From contig NZ_JABUQZ010000001.1 in NCBI RefSeq assembly GCF_013342145.1, positions 1,178,001 through 1,242,000 on the forward strand: a DNA stretch of 64,000 bases, in the 5' to 3' direction. This document shows positions 53,886 to 62,599 of this stretch, one piece after another. The stretch is from Haloterrigena gelatinilytica. Its GTDB lineage: Archaea > Halobacteriota > Halobacteria > Halobacteriales > Natrialbaceae. Position 1 is the stretch's first letter. Each line of letters begins with the position of its first letter. Under the pieces are notes generated by a model that saw only the letters and a program-made list of their open reading frames with translations, was not told the origin of the DNA and did no database searches. Both the position numbers and the translations under genes were made by a program.

Positions 53886-54257
53886 ATGCCGACGATCGAG
53901 TTTCGCGGACGAGAGATCGAGTGCGAACGCGGACGGATCCTCCGCGACGTCCTCCTCGAAGCGGGCGAGTCGCCGCACAACGGTCGCGCGAACTGGCTCA
54001 ACTGTCGCGGACACGGCACCTGCGGGACCTGCGCCGTCGCGATCGAGGGCGACGCGAGCGAACCGACCGCGGCCGAACGCCGCCGCCTCGCGATCCCGCC
54101 GCACGATCCCGACGCCGGGCTCCGGCTGTCGTGCCAGACGCGAGTCGAGGGCGATCTCGCGGTCCGAAAGTACGAGGGCTTCTGGGGCCAGCGGGTGCCG
54201 GACAGCGAAACGTCCGCGGCGTCGGACGACCCGACGGCGCCTACGGACGAGCGCTGA
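53886..54257 (+). CDS. [2Fe-2S] ferredoxin
   Basis: 123 residues from MPTIEFRGREIECERGRILR. Cluster Cys residues are seen in NCRGHGTCGTC and LSCQT, the plant-type C-x5-C-x2-C ... C arrangement with a slightly unusual loop. An acidic, Thr-rich tail follows. It probably transfers electrons to an oxygenase or reductase, partner unknown. Divergent from ychF. Confidence 0.87.
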   Translation: MPTIEFRGREIECERGRILRDVLLEAGESPHNGRANWLNCRGHGTCGTCAVAIEGDASEPTAAERRRLAIPPHDPDAGLRLSCQTRVEGDLAVRKYEGFWGQRVPDSETSAASDDPTAPTDER

Positions 54258-54316
54258 GCGGCCGACCTTCGACTGAAGGGATCACGGCTTTCCCCGCGAC
54301 GACGCCACCGTCGAAC

Positions 54317-54727
54317 ATGCAGTACGACGACTTTATCGGCGAAGTCCAGCACCGCGCACAGCTCGACTCCCGAGAGGCCGCGCTGAGCGTTTCGCGGGCG
54401 ACCCTGACGACCCTCTCCGAGCGCGTCCAGCCAGACGACGCCGAGAACCTCGGCGCGCAACTCCCCGACGAACTCGGCCGGTTCCTCGAGGAGGTCGACG
54501 ACGTCGAGCGGTTCGACTTCGGCGAGTTCGTCGACCGCGTCGCCGAGCGCGAGGAGATCGACGAGGACGACCGGGCCGACGCCGCCTTCCACGCGCGGGT
54601 CGTGACGGACGTCGTCGCGGAGGCGGTCACTAGCGGGGTACTCGAGGATATCGAGCGGCAGTTGTCCGAGGACGAGGGCTACGATCAGCTGTTCGAGATC
54701 GCCGAAGAAGAGGAGAGTCCCGCGTAG
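54317..54727 (+). CDS. DUF2267 family protein
   Basis: 136 residues, MQYDDFIGEVQHRAQLDSRE. The DUF2267 signature AALSVSRATLTTLSERVQPD and LGAQLPDELGRFLEEV is clear; the second half is a DUF2267-like repeat ending DQLFEIAEEEESPA. Helical, cytoplasmic, function unknown. The 59-base spacing to the ferredoxin gene allows co-transcription. Confidence 0.9.
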   Translation: MQYDDFIGEVQHRAQLDSREAALSVSRATLTTLSERVQPDDAENLGAQLPDELGRFLEEVDDVERFDFGEFVDRVAEREEIDEDDRADAAFHARVVTDVVAEAVTSGVLEDIERQLSEDEGYDQLFEIAEEEESPA

Positions 54728-54760
54728 CGGGGCGATCCGAACTGACCGCCGGTCCCGTCG

Positions 54761-56065
54761 TTACCTCGTTCCCGGTTCGAACGACTCGAGCAGCACGGAC
54801 GCTTCGCGAACGCCTTCTTCGAAGACGGCGTGGTCCGACGCCGAGACGCGATTCGCGTGGGGATCCCAGTCGACGGCCCGAATCTCGGCGAGTCGGGGGA
54901 GCGTCGCGTGGGTGAGCCCGGCCGCGACCGCGTCGGCGGAGTCGTCCGTGTGATAGGAGACCGCGCGGGCGAGCGCGTCGACCGAGCGCGCCTGGCCGTC
55001 CCACTCGTGGTAGAGGACGGCCAGGGCGAGTCGAGATCGTTCGTTCCGTAGCACTTCGAGGACCGTTTCCGCCGTCGACGGAACGGCCGCGACGGCGTCG
55101 ACGCCCGGATCCCGTCTCGGCGTCGGCGACTCGAGGGGGTCCGGCGAGTCGGGAGCGCCGTCGAACGCGTCGCGATCGGGTGTCTCGAACGTATCGTGGA
55201 CGGAATCGCCGTCCGCCGCGGGTTCGGGTGGCTCCACGGGACGCGCGGGGGCGGCGGTTCGGCCCTCGGGACTGGTGTCGTTCCAGATGGCGGGTGACGT
55301 TCCCGCCTCCGACTCCGAAGGGATCGCCGCGCTGACCGTCTGCGATACCTCGGCGTCAGCCCCCGTCCCGGCGGTCGTCGACGCATCGGAATCGGCCGTG
55401 GCACCGTCGGTCGACCGATCGGTCGTCGGGACGGTATCGGTCGTCGACTCGAGCGCGGTCGTCACGGTGGCGGCAGCGGCCGCCGTCGGCCGTTCCATCG
55501 TCGGTTCGATCGGCGAACCGGTCGTGGCCGACGACTGCGCGGTGTCCTCGTTCGGCTCGGCCGCGGCCGGCGGTTCGGTTTCGACCGGTGACTCGGTCTC
55601 GGCCGCACCTGCGGAGGCGGAAACGCTCGAGGCGATCGAATCGGACGACGCGACGCCCAGCGGCTCCCGAACGGCGGTGGCGAAGCCGGTCGCACCGCCG
55701 ACGGCGGCCAGCGTCGTCAGCAGCGAGAGCGGATCGCGGATCGCGCCGCCCTCGAGGGTCACGTACGCCGTCAGCCAGGCGGCGAGCCCGCAGGCGACGA
55801 CGATCCCGATCGACACCCGGGTCACGGCTCGCCAGCGGATATCCGACGAGACGTTCCGGCTGGCGAGCCAGTAGCCGCCGGTGGCCAGCCCGGTCGGAAC
55901 GAGCAACGAGACGAACAGTTCGAACGCGACGACCGGCTGCGAGACCGGCGTCTCGAGCGTCCGGACGATCCCGGCGACCGCCAGCGCGAGCCCCATGGCG
56001 ACGATCGCGGCGGTCGATTCGCCCCAATCCACCCGGTCGAGCCGAGCGGGGGTAGCAGAACGCAT
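54761..56065 (-). CDS. Membrane-anchored DUF7344-type winged-helix protein
   Basis: 434 residues. About four N-terminal membrane helices (residues ~15-130: TAAIVAMGLALAVAGIV, FVSLLVPTGLATGGYWL, VSIGIVVACGLAAWLTA, LLTTLAAVGGATGFATA) are followed by a ~180-residue Ala/Ser/Thr/Glu/Pro linker of low complexity and a C-terminal winged helix (LEVLRNERSRLALAVLYHEW ... LTHATLPRLAEIRAVDWD). The last part is the same domain as in 37629 and 57616. It would tether a DNA-binding domain to the membrane, possibly released by proteolysis; that is inference. Confidence 0.8.
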   Translation of the reverse strand: MRSATPARLDRVDWGESTAAIVAMGLALAVAGIVRTLETPVSQPVVAFELFVSLLVPTGLATGGYWLASRNVSSDIRWRAVTRVSIGIVVACGLAAWLTAYVTLEGGAIRDPLSLLTTLAAVGGATGFATAVREPLGVASSDSIASSVSASAGAAETESPVETEPPAAAEPNEDTAQSSATTGSPIEPTMERPTAAAAATVTTALESTTDTVPTTDRSTDGATADSDASTTAGTGADAEVSQTVSAAIPSESEAGTSPAIWNDTSPEGRTAAPARPVEPPEPAADGDSVHDTFETPDRDAFDGAPDSPDPLESPTPRRDPGVDAVAAVPSTAETVLEVLRNERSRLALAVLYHEWDGQARSVDALARAVSYHTDDSADAVAAGLTHATLPRLAEIRAVDWDPHANRVSASDHAVFEEGVREASVLLESFEPGTR

Positions 56066-56108
56066 ACCTCCCCGTTTCAGGGACGGTTATATAAATCGAA
56101 TTGTCGAC

Positions 56109-56840
56109 TCAGAGCTCGATAGCCAGCATCACCTCGTCGACGTAGTGGCCGTTGAGCTTGTAGTGGTCCTCGCGGACCGCTTCGATCTCCCAGTCGTGCG
56201 CTTCGAGGAAGGCGATGGCGTCGTCGTTGCTCGAGGGGACGCTCTGGTAGACCCGCTCGTAGCCCCGAGAGCCGGCCCACTCGAGGCCCCGCGAGAGGAG
56301 GTGCGAGCCGAGCCCGTGGCCGCGGTACTCCTCCAGGACGCCGACGGTGAGCTCGGCGGTGTGGGACAACTTCTCTAACTCCGGCGCGTGGAGGTGGACC
56401 CAGCCGACGACGTCCTCGTCGACTGTCGCGACGAAGAACATCCGGGACTCGAGTTCGTTGTGCCGGAGCAGGGCCTCCTCGTGGTCGATCTCGTCGGCGA
56501 CGCTCTCGGCTTCGATGTAGGTCTTCTCCTCGGCGACCTGCCGGATCGCGCCGACGATCCCCGAGAGGTCTTCCTGTCTGGCCGGCCGGACGTGGAACTC
56601 GAGGTCGTCGGCGACGTACTCCTCCTCGGCGCCGGCGTCGAGAACCACCCGGAGCGTTCCGTCCGTCGCCTCGAGGCGCCCGTCGCGTTTGAGGATCGCG
56701 ACGTGGTGGCGGAAGCCGCTGGGGTCGATGCGTAGCTCCGACCGGGCGTCGTCCGGAGCGACCGCCCCGTGGCGCTCGACGTACTCGTAGATCCGTCTCC
56801 GGTCGTCGTGGCCGAACTCCAGTGGTTGGGAAGACACCAT
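56109..56840 (-). CDS. HTH-GNAT fusion: winged helix with N-acetyltransferase domain
   Basis: 243 residues from MVSSQPLEFGHDDRRRIYEY. An N-terminal winged helix (YVERHGAVAPDDARSELRID, FRHHVAILKRDGRLEATDGT) is joined to a GNAT domain with ELTVGVLEEYRGHGLGSHLL (acetyl-CoA pyrophosphate motif) and DDAIAFLEAHDWEIEAVRED. Such fusions may link acetylation to gene regulation, but the substrate is not visible. Upstream start at 56855 is possible. Confidence 0.87.
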   Translation of the reverse strand: MVSSQPLEFGHDDRRRIYEYVERHGAVAPDDARSELRIDPSGFRHHVAILKRDGRLEATDGTLRVVLDAGAEEEYVADDLEFHVRPARQEDLSGIVGAIRQVAEEKTYIEAESVADEIDHEEALLRHNELESRMFFVATVDEDVVGWVHLHAPELEKLSHTAELTVGVLEEYRGHGLGSHLLSRGLEWAGSRGYERVYQSVPSSNDDAIAFLEAHDWEIEAVREDHYKLNGHYVDEVMLAIEL

Positions 56841-57059
56841 GTCGGATGTTGCCACACAACAGTACTTAACCCTTGCCGAGCGGCAGCTTCCGGGGGCGAA
56901 CGCGGGACGGAGACGATTCGCGGCGTCGCGCCGAACTTAATAGACCCACAGGTGAATCCGGATCGCCTTCCTCGGCTGGTTCGTCTCACCGGTTGCGTGA
57001 GATGACTGTCGACCCGAACCGGGTCGAGCGAACAGGTGTGCATCTCACGTCGCTCCCCC

Positions 57060-57518
57060 ATGATCGGTACGGATGTGGTCGTCGCCGCCCCCGCCCTCGC
57101 CCTCGCGGTAGTCGTCGGACTGGCGGTCCACGAGTGGGCCCACGCCCTCGTCTTGCGGCTCGCCGGGATCGATCACACGGTCTCCTACCTCCCCGGTCGA
57201 ACCGACGGCATCATCGGCCTGCTGACGTGTTGTCCGTGGGCCGTCGTCGAGCCCCGGCCGACCGGTCGCGAACCGGCGGTCCACCTTCGCGCCGCGGCGC
57301 TGGCGCCCGTCCTCCTCGCCGTTCCCGTCTTCGCGGCCGGGTTCGGGGGCGCCATCCCGGCCGACTCGCCGATCGCGATGGCCGTCGCGATCGGCTGGCT
57401 CGCCTGCTCGGTTCCCAGTCCGCAGGACTTCTCGGTCGTCTTCTACGCCCACCGCGTCCTCGAGACCGAGATCGCCGCCGATCCGAACGCGACGGCGCTC
57501 GGCTCCCGTGCCGACTGA
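57060..57518 (+). CDS. Compact membrane metalloprotease-like protein (M50/DUF3267-like)
   Basis: 152 residues. HEWAHALVLRL in the first membrane helix gives an HExxH zinc motif, as in M50/DUF3267 site-2 proteases. Three further hydrophobic segments follow, and SPQDFSVVFYAHRVLE near the end has the DFxxV arrangement expected of the third ligand (NPxDG/DF type). At 152 residues it is shorter than typical site-2 proteases. Likely an intramembrane zinc protease or a degenerate relative. Confidence 0.7.
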   Translation: MIGTDVVVAAPALALAVVVGLAVHEWAHALVLRLAGIDHTVSYLPGRTDGIIGLLTCCPWAVVEPRPTGREPAVHLRAAALAPVLLAVPVFAAGFGGAIPADSPIAMAVAIGWLACSVPSPQDFSVVFYAHRVLETEIAADPNATALGSRAD

Positions 57519-57615
57519 CGGTCGTCGACTTCGTCGGGCGCCGCCGCGTTCTCGGTCGCTTCCTTCCTCTTTCCGCCTTCGCGATATTCGGTACCGAGAA
57601 GCTGCCGCACGCCGT

Positions 57616-58188
57616 CTAGGACGCGATCAGTTCCGAATACCAGTGGATCGCCGTCACGGCGGCGACCGCTAAGAGGACGACCGACGAGACCGCGAACCAC
57701 GGAATCGGCAGCAGGCCGCCGGCCGTCGCGACCGCGAGCAGCGCACAGCCGCCCACCGTTCCCGCGTACCGACGCGGCCACGGATCGGTCGACCCCGACT
57801 CGAGTCCCGAGAGGTACGGATCGAACTGAGCGGCCATCGGCGTCGACTCGACGATCCCCCGATCCTTGTCGTAGTCGACGATCCCGCGCGTGTCGAGTTT
57901 CGGCAGGTGCGACTGGTAGAGGGAGATGTAGACCCGCTGGCGCTGGTCGGAGGTCAGGTTCTCGACGGTCGTCTCGTGTTCGTCGGCGGCGATCCGCTCG
58001 GCGAGGTCGCGAAGCGTCATCGGCTCGCCCGCGCGTCGGAGATACCGGAGCACGTGGCGCCGACGGCTGGTCTGGAGGATATGGAAGATATCGTCCGGCT
58101 CGAGTTCCGACTGTTCGTCGTTCGGTTCAGCTCCGCGCGAGGAGTGTCCCGCGTCGGTGCACCCGCTTCGGGACGCAGTGTCCGCCAT
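57616..58188 (-). CDS. DUF7344-type winged-helix protein with two C-terminal membrane helices
   Basis: 190 residues. The winged helix spans about 30-115 (IFHILQTSRRRHVLRYLRRA, LRDLAERIAADE, VYISLYQSHLPKLDTRGIVD, YDKDRGIVEST), then a short linker and two spans (YAGTVGGCALLAVATAGGLL and WFAVSSVVLLAVAAVTAIHW). This membrane-tethered arrangement is common for this haloarchaeal family. Likely a transcription regulator or membrane-linked sensor; ligand unknown. Confidence 0.88.
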   Translation of the reverse strand: MADTASRSGCTDAGHSSRGAEPNDEQSELEPDDIFHILQTSRRRHVLRYLRRAGEPMTLRDLAERIAADEHETTVENLTSDQRQRVYISLYQSHLPKLDTRGIVDYDKDRGIVESTPMAAQFDPYLSGLESGSTDPWPRRYAGTVGGCALLAVATAGGLLPIPWFAVSSVVLLAVAAVTAIHWYSELIAS

Positions 58189-58603
58189 CGTCGATAGGAG
58201 ACGTGTCGTCGGGGTCGGTTAATAACTTGGTCGTTCCGGCCAATGACCGTCTCGCGGCTCGGATTCCCGTGCGTCCGAACTCGAAGTCCGGGAGAAAGGG
58301 TGAAAGACGGTCACACAGCCACGAGTGACCGCTGTGATTGAGCACGAGTGATCCACCGGCGCGTATCGCACTCGGTAGCTCGTCGCGGAGTCGGCATCGC
58401 GCCGACACCTTACGTTTCGTTCCGTCCAGTAATAAAGCTGTTCATCGAGGTATATTCGACCTTATTCTAGATCTTAGTGGACATACGTCCCCGAATTAGG
58501 CGAGGTAGACTATTACCCAGGCATAATTCGAGTGGTGCGCAGAGAACGGTAATCGTCCGTTCGACTCGCGTCTCGAATCGGCCCGGCGGGGCGAGCCCGG
58601 CGA
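58189..58603. other. Intergenic region with overlapping hairpins
   Basis: 415 bases with no gene. Around 58308-58345 GGTCAC...GTGACC and CACAG...CTGTG inverted pairs interlock. An AT-rich block at 58430-58480 (TAATAAAGCTG and TATATTCGACC) could hold promoters. Nothing else was found. Confidence 0.4.
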
Positions 58604-59299
58604 TTACGGATCGATCGCGGTCGGCCTCAGTCCGCCGGTCAACTCCGCGTTGACGAGCGCGGCGTGACACCGGCGGAGCCGTTCCGACAGCGCCTGGTGT
58701 GAGACGTCGAGTTCCGCCGCGAGTTCCTTGAGCGTGATCCGGCGCGGAACTTCGAAGTAGCCGAGTTCGTGGGCCGCCCGGATCGTCTCGTACTGGGTCT
58801 CGGTGAGCGGCGTCCCGGCGCTCGCCAGATCGTCGATCCCCGTCAGACGGGTCACGTCGACCCCGAAGTCGTACTGGTCGAACAGCGAGTAACACGCCGA
58901 CAGCGAGTCCCGATCGTGGAAGAGCAACGTCACCGACCACGAGCCGTCGTTCCCGCTGGCCTCGAGGATCGCTCCGCCGTTCTCCGCGACGATCCGTTCG
59001 AAGAGTTTGAACCGATCGCCGAAGGCGAGGCGGAACAGCCACCGCTCGCGGTCGGCGGCCGCGCCGGTACTCGACCGATCGGTCGTCGTCTCGTCGGTCA
59101 CGCTCGCGATCACGTCGACCGAGGGATCGGTCTCGAGCGCCGCCCGGACGGTCTCCCGATCCGGGCCGGAGAGCCAGACCAGCGGCGGCGCGTCACCGAT
59201 CATCCCGCCGATCTGGTACTCGAGTTCCGGTACTCGTTCGAACGACTGAGCGGCCGCGAGACGGTCGGCCGGGATGTCGAGTTCGACGACCGTCGTCAT
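58604..59299 (-). CDS. HTH-10 (bacterio-opsin activator type) transcription regulator
   Basis: 231 residues from MTTVVELDIPADRLAAAQSF. The C-terminal HTH-10 domain is LTETQYETIRAAHELGYFEV, RITLKELAAELDVSHQALSE and RLRRCHAALVNAEL, as in Bat-type haloarchaeal regulators. The N-terminal ~160 residues form the sensor part with LLFHDRDSLSACYSLFDQYD, without a clear ligand motif. It acts as a DNA-binding regulator; targets are unknown. Confidence 0.9.
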   Translation of the reverse strand: MTTVVELDIPADRLAAAQSFERVPELEYQIGGMIGDAPPLVWLSGPDRETVRAALETDPSVDVIASVTDETTTDRSSTGAAADRERWLFRLAFGDRFKLFERIVAENGGAILEASGNDGSWSVTLLFHDRDSLSACYSLFDQYDFGVDVTRLTGIDDLASAGTPLTETQYETIRAAHELGYFEVPRRITLKELAAELDVSHQALSERLRRCHAALVNAELTGGLRPTAIDP

Positions 59300-59666
59300 T
59301 AGCGTCACCAACCACAACGGGGCATAGACTCGTTGGGTTTCCGGTAGCCTTTCCCGCCACCAAGATATCCTGAAAGTCAGGAAAAGTTTACTAATCGAAA
59401 CTCGGGCGGTCGGGTAAGACTATCGCAGTTCCCGTCGTCGATTGCACTTTCTGAAGGCATCGAAAAGCTATAATATTAGTGGCCGCTAATAGTCATCTGA
59501 CCAAGGCGTCGAGCTTGGTCGACAGGGAATGCAGGCCGGCTTGTGTTGCGTTTTCTTTGGGATATCGTTCGCTAAGCACCGCTTGTAGTCGATACCATCG
59601 CTCGTTCGGGCGGTCCGGCGTCGCCGTCGAGAGACGCGACCGACGACCGTCGCGGTCACCGACTCG
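59300..59666. other. Intergenic region, candidate structured RNA
   Basis: Two neighbouring inverted repeats, TATTAG...CTAATA (59474-59491) and GACCAAG-GCGTCGAG-CTTGGTC (59499-59520), follow an AT-rich CTATAATATT that can serve as a TATA box. About 150 bases of unannotated sequence follow before the convergent membrane gene. No ORF is supported; a small RNA is possible. Confidence 0.35.
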
Positions 59667-60062
59667 TCAGGCGCTGGCGGTGGCCGACCCCGTCGATCGA
59701 CGACCGCCGACGATGCTGCCGGCGGCCAGCAGCGCGACGAGGGCGCCGGCGATAACGTTACTCCAGAGGAGCCGATCGACGCTCGCCTCGAGCACGAAGG
59801 GGGCGGCCACCACCCAGAGCCCGAGGAGGACGACGAGCGCCGGCGCGGCGATACTCGGGAGCCGACCGCCGTCGGGCCACCCCGCGGTGTAGGCGGCGAA
59901 GAAGGCGATCGCCGCCCCGAAGACGGCGTTGTTGGCGACGATCAGTCCGGTTCCGGTCAGTACGACCCCCGACCAGAGGATCCAGGCGCCGATCGCGGCG
60001 GCCAGTCCGACCAGTCGTTCCGGCAGCGGTGACCGGGCGTCGGTCGTTCGGCTGGTGCTCAT
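59667..60062 (-). CDS. SPW-repeat-type four-helix membrane protein
   Basis: 131 residues from MSTSRTTDARSPLPERLVGL. Four membrane helices are seen; WILWSGVVLTGTGLIVANNAVFG and ALVVVLLGLWVVAAPFVLE-like stretches resemble the SPW repeat family (quoted here loosely), in which paired helices carry an SPW/W motif. Function unknown. The seven-codon longer start is unlikely. Confidence 0.75.
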   Translation of the reverse strand: MSTSRTTDARSPLPERLVGLAAAIGAWILWSGVVLTGTGLIVANNAVFGAAIAFFAAYTAGWPDGGRLPSIAAPALVVLLGLWVVAAPFVLEASVDRLLWSNVIAGALVALLAAGSIVGGRRSTGSATASA

Positions 60063-60450
60063 GCGCGTTCGTACGCGCGCCACTGCTCTAAATGATACCC
60101 ACGCATTATGCCACTCGGTGACGAGCGCGGGGGTTCGCGGCTGGCGATCGACTCGACGGGACCGGGGCCGACGGACTGGCGTCCAGCGCCTCGAGTCCGG
60201 TCTCGAGGCCGCTGTACCGACCGCGGCGGGCCACTCTCGGGTTCACTACCCCGGAGACTGCCCCGAGCCGGGTACAGACGCCGGTCAGGAATCGTCGGAG
60301 CGCGTGACTGTGCGGTTTTCGGTGCCGGAAACGATCGTTCGAAGGCCGTCGCCGCGGACTCGTTCGCGCGACGGTCGGGCTCCGTCGGCCGAGACGACTG
60401 CCCGCGGACGGCACCCTCGTTGTTTTATCGTCCGGCGCGAACTATGCTCT
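60063..60450. other. Intergenic region between divergent genes
   Basis: About 390 bases with only composition-driven open frames. A TTTTATC-like AT block (about 60423-60428) is a probable promoter 25 bases before ATG 60451. No gene recognised. Confidence 0.45.
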
Positions 60451-60906
60451 ATGACCAGCGGCAACGACAGCATCGAGGACGTAATCGACATCTTACTCGT
60501 CGAGCCGAATCCTGGAGACACCCGACTGTTCACGGAGAACTTCAGGGACGCGAAGCTCATGAACACCGTCCACGCCGTCTCCGACGGCGACGCCGCCCTC
60601 GATTTTCTCCACCAGCGCGGCGAGTACGCCGACGCGTCTCCGCCTGACATCATCCTGCTGGAGCCACAGCTCCCCGGTACCAGCGGCATGGACGTCCTCG
60701 CCGAACTGGACGGCGAACCGATCCTCTCCGACATTCCCGTCGCCGTGCTCACGAGTTCGGAGATGGGCGAAGCGATCGTCCAGTCCCACGGCCTCGAGGC
60801 GGACTTCTACGTTCGAAAGCCGGTCGAGCCGGCGGACTTCGTCTCGTTCGTCGACGAGATCGAGGAGTTCTGGTTCGCGATCGTCCGCGAGCCGTCGGAA
60901 ACGTGA
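60451..60906 (+). CDS. Atypical receiver-domain protein (Asp replaced by Glu)
   Basis: 151 residues, MTSGNDSIEDVIDILLVEPN. It is a stand-alone receiver like halophilic NarL-type response regulators, with Thr101 (AVLTSSE) and Lys123 (YVRKPVEP) in place. The phosphoacceptor position reads DIILLEPQLPGTSG, so Glu71 replaces Asp, and the acidic pair is Glu18-Pro19 in place of Glu-Asp. Such changes normally prevent phosphorylation and Mg binding; Glu can mimic the phosphorylated state. A degenerate or constitutively active receiver is likely. Confidence 0.88.
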   Translation: MTSGNDSIEDVIDILLVEPNPGDTRLFTENFRDAKLMNTVHAVSDGDAALDFLHQRGEYADASPPDIILLEPQLPGTSGMDVLAELDGEPILSDIPVAVLTSSEMGEAIVQSHGLEADFYVRKPVEPADFVSFVDEIEEFWFAIVREPSET

Positions 60907-61094
60907 TTCGTTTCGGGAGCCGCGACGGCGATTGATACGGTCTCGCGACGGGGTGTGACCCGGCGTCGGCGGACGGGAACACGCACCGAGTGTCAGGGAG
61001 AATCATGACTGTTAGCCGCTGTCGTGGGCGAAATCGGCCGGCAAGCCTTCTCGGGGCCAACACCGTTTTTACCGTTGGGCAGCTAGCATCGGTG

Positions 61095-61328
61095 ATGAAC
61101 TCCACCGTGACGGACACCAGCCGACCGCCCGATAGCAAAGCCCTGCTGTTTTGCTTCGAGTGCGGCCACGAGAGCGCAGTCGACGGCGACTGGAACCTCG
61201 AGCAACGCGACGGCCGCGAACACTACAGCTGTCCCGAGTGCGGGACGACGATCACCGCTCGCCCGGCGGACGAGAACGCGCCGGCCTCGGACTCGAGCGG
61301 CTCCCGATCGTACTGCGCCGGCGACTGA
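61095..61328 (+). CDS. Small zinc-ribbon protein (DUF7835-like)
   Basis: 77 residues, MNSTVTDTSRPPDSKALLFC. CFECGHES and CPECGTT make a four-Cys zinc ribbon around a WNLEQRDGREHY loop, followed by a Ser/Asp-rich tail. Similar small haloarchaeal proteins are uncharacterised; the DUF name is from memory and tentative. Confidence 0.78.
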   Translation: MNSTVTDTSRPPDSKALLFCFECGHESAVDGDWNLEQRDGREHYSCPECGTTITARPADENAPASDSSGSRSYCAGD

Positions 61329-61616
61329 TCGCTGACCGCCCGCCGGTCAGTTTGCGATCTACCGTCTCGAAACGGATTCGTCGATTCTCTGCGGTCGGGA
61401 GCGACTGTTCGCATGCCGTCTCGAACCCGCCTGGCGCCGAACGCTGACGGCGATAGTCTGGAGGCGATGTCTCGGCGCCCGACCGGCGCCGCGGTTCAGT
61501 GAGGGCACTCGAGTCGTAGACGACGAACGGCCAGAATAGTGGTGCGCTACCGCCGGAGAGACGCCACGAGCGAATCAATCACGTCGGTAACGAGGTCGCC
61601 ACAGCGAGACCGCTGC

Positions 61617-62438
61617 TCACGTTTCAAACGGAAGACCTTCGAGAAACTCGTCACTCTGATAATCGAGATGGTCCAATCGAGAGCCAAGCAGTTCGCGGGT
61701 GAGTACCACCAGCGGGTTGGTTCGTCCCTCTCCGATCATCGCGACCTCCGTTTTCGCACCGGTGGCATCCTCCTCCCAGAGGCCGACGACGACAGTCTCT
61801 CGATCGACGACGATGAGCCGGCTCACCTTGGGATAGTTCGCCTGCTCGTACATCCAATCCATCTGTGGGTCCCAGATCGTCGCTTCCGGGAGACGCTCCC
61901 GAAAGAACTCTCGAGCGTCTCGGTTTTTCGTCCCGGCGTGAAGTTCAACGCCGCGCTCAATGGCGTCTTCCGCGTACGGGAGACACTCCTCGTCGAGTAA
62001 TTCGTCGGACGCGTAGATCAGAAAGAGTTCGTCGTCGGCTCTGTCAGCCAGGTCTCGACAGTATTCGTACACCGCTTCGCGACCCTCGAGCCGTCCGACG
62101 GTACGCTCGTCTGATCTCCGTCCCGTCCCGAACTGCGAGAGCAGTTCGTCGAGCGCTTCGACGTCCATCCAATCGGCGTCATCCGTCGAGCGATAGCCAG
62201 CGGTGACGATATTTTCATCGTGGTCGTACGCGACGAGTCCGACTTCGTCGAGTCGGGGAAGGTACTCGTGATGGAGCGAGACGATCGTCCGCTCGAGTTC
62301 CATCCCGTCCGCCGAAGAAAGTCGTCCAGCGATCTCCGTTACAGAGAGGCCGCGAGGGGAACCATTGAGAGCTATTAAAATTTCACGATTGATGGAGTCT
62401 GTAAGTATCTGAATGATTTCTTCGTCTTCCGAAGCCAT
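61617..62438 (-). CDS. Winged-helix regulator with C-terminal sensor domain (TrmB-like)
   Basis: 273 residues from MASEDEEIIQILTDSINREI. Residues ~5-90 form a DUF7344-type winged helix (RGLSVTEIAGRLSSADGMEL, RTIVSLHHEYLPRLDEVGLV, AYDHDENIVT). Residues ~115-270 (VYEYCRDLADRADDELFLIY, AIERGVELHAGTKNRDAREF, VSRLIVVDRETVVVGLWEED) resemble the effector domain of TrmB-type or phospholipase-D-like regulators, but without an HKD catalytic motif. It probably senses a ligand and controls nearby or remote genes; specificity unknown. Confidence 0.83.
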   Translation of the reverse strand: MASEDEEIIQILTDSINREILIALNGSPRGLSVTEIAGRLSSADGMELERTIVSLHHEYLPRLDEVGLVAYDHDENIVTAGYRSTDDADWMDVEALDELLSQFGTGRRSDERTVGRLEGREAVYEYCRDLADRADDELFLIYASDELLDEECLPYAEDAIERGVELHAGTKNRDAREFFRERLPEATIWDPQMDWMYEQANYPKVSRLIVVDRETVVVGLWEEDATGAKTEVAMIGEGRTNPLVVLTRELLGSRLDHLDYQSDEFLEGLPFET

Positions 62439-62599
62439 TACTGATGGATATGGCTGTGTGGGCATTAAGAAGCAGGCTTCAATATTACACCATGATAGGA
62501 TTACAGCCTATCAGTTTCCACTGTAAGTCGTTACTTTTCGGTGCTCAGTTCGTACCCTCTTCTCGACGTCGTGGCCGCGCTCGCGGTTCTCGGCGACCG

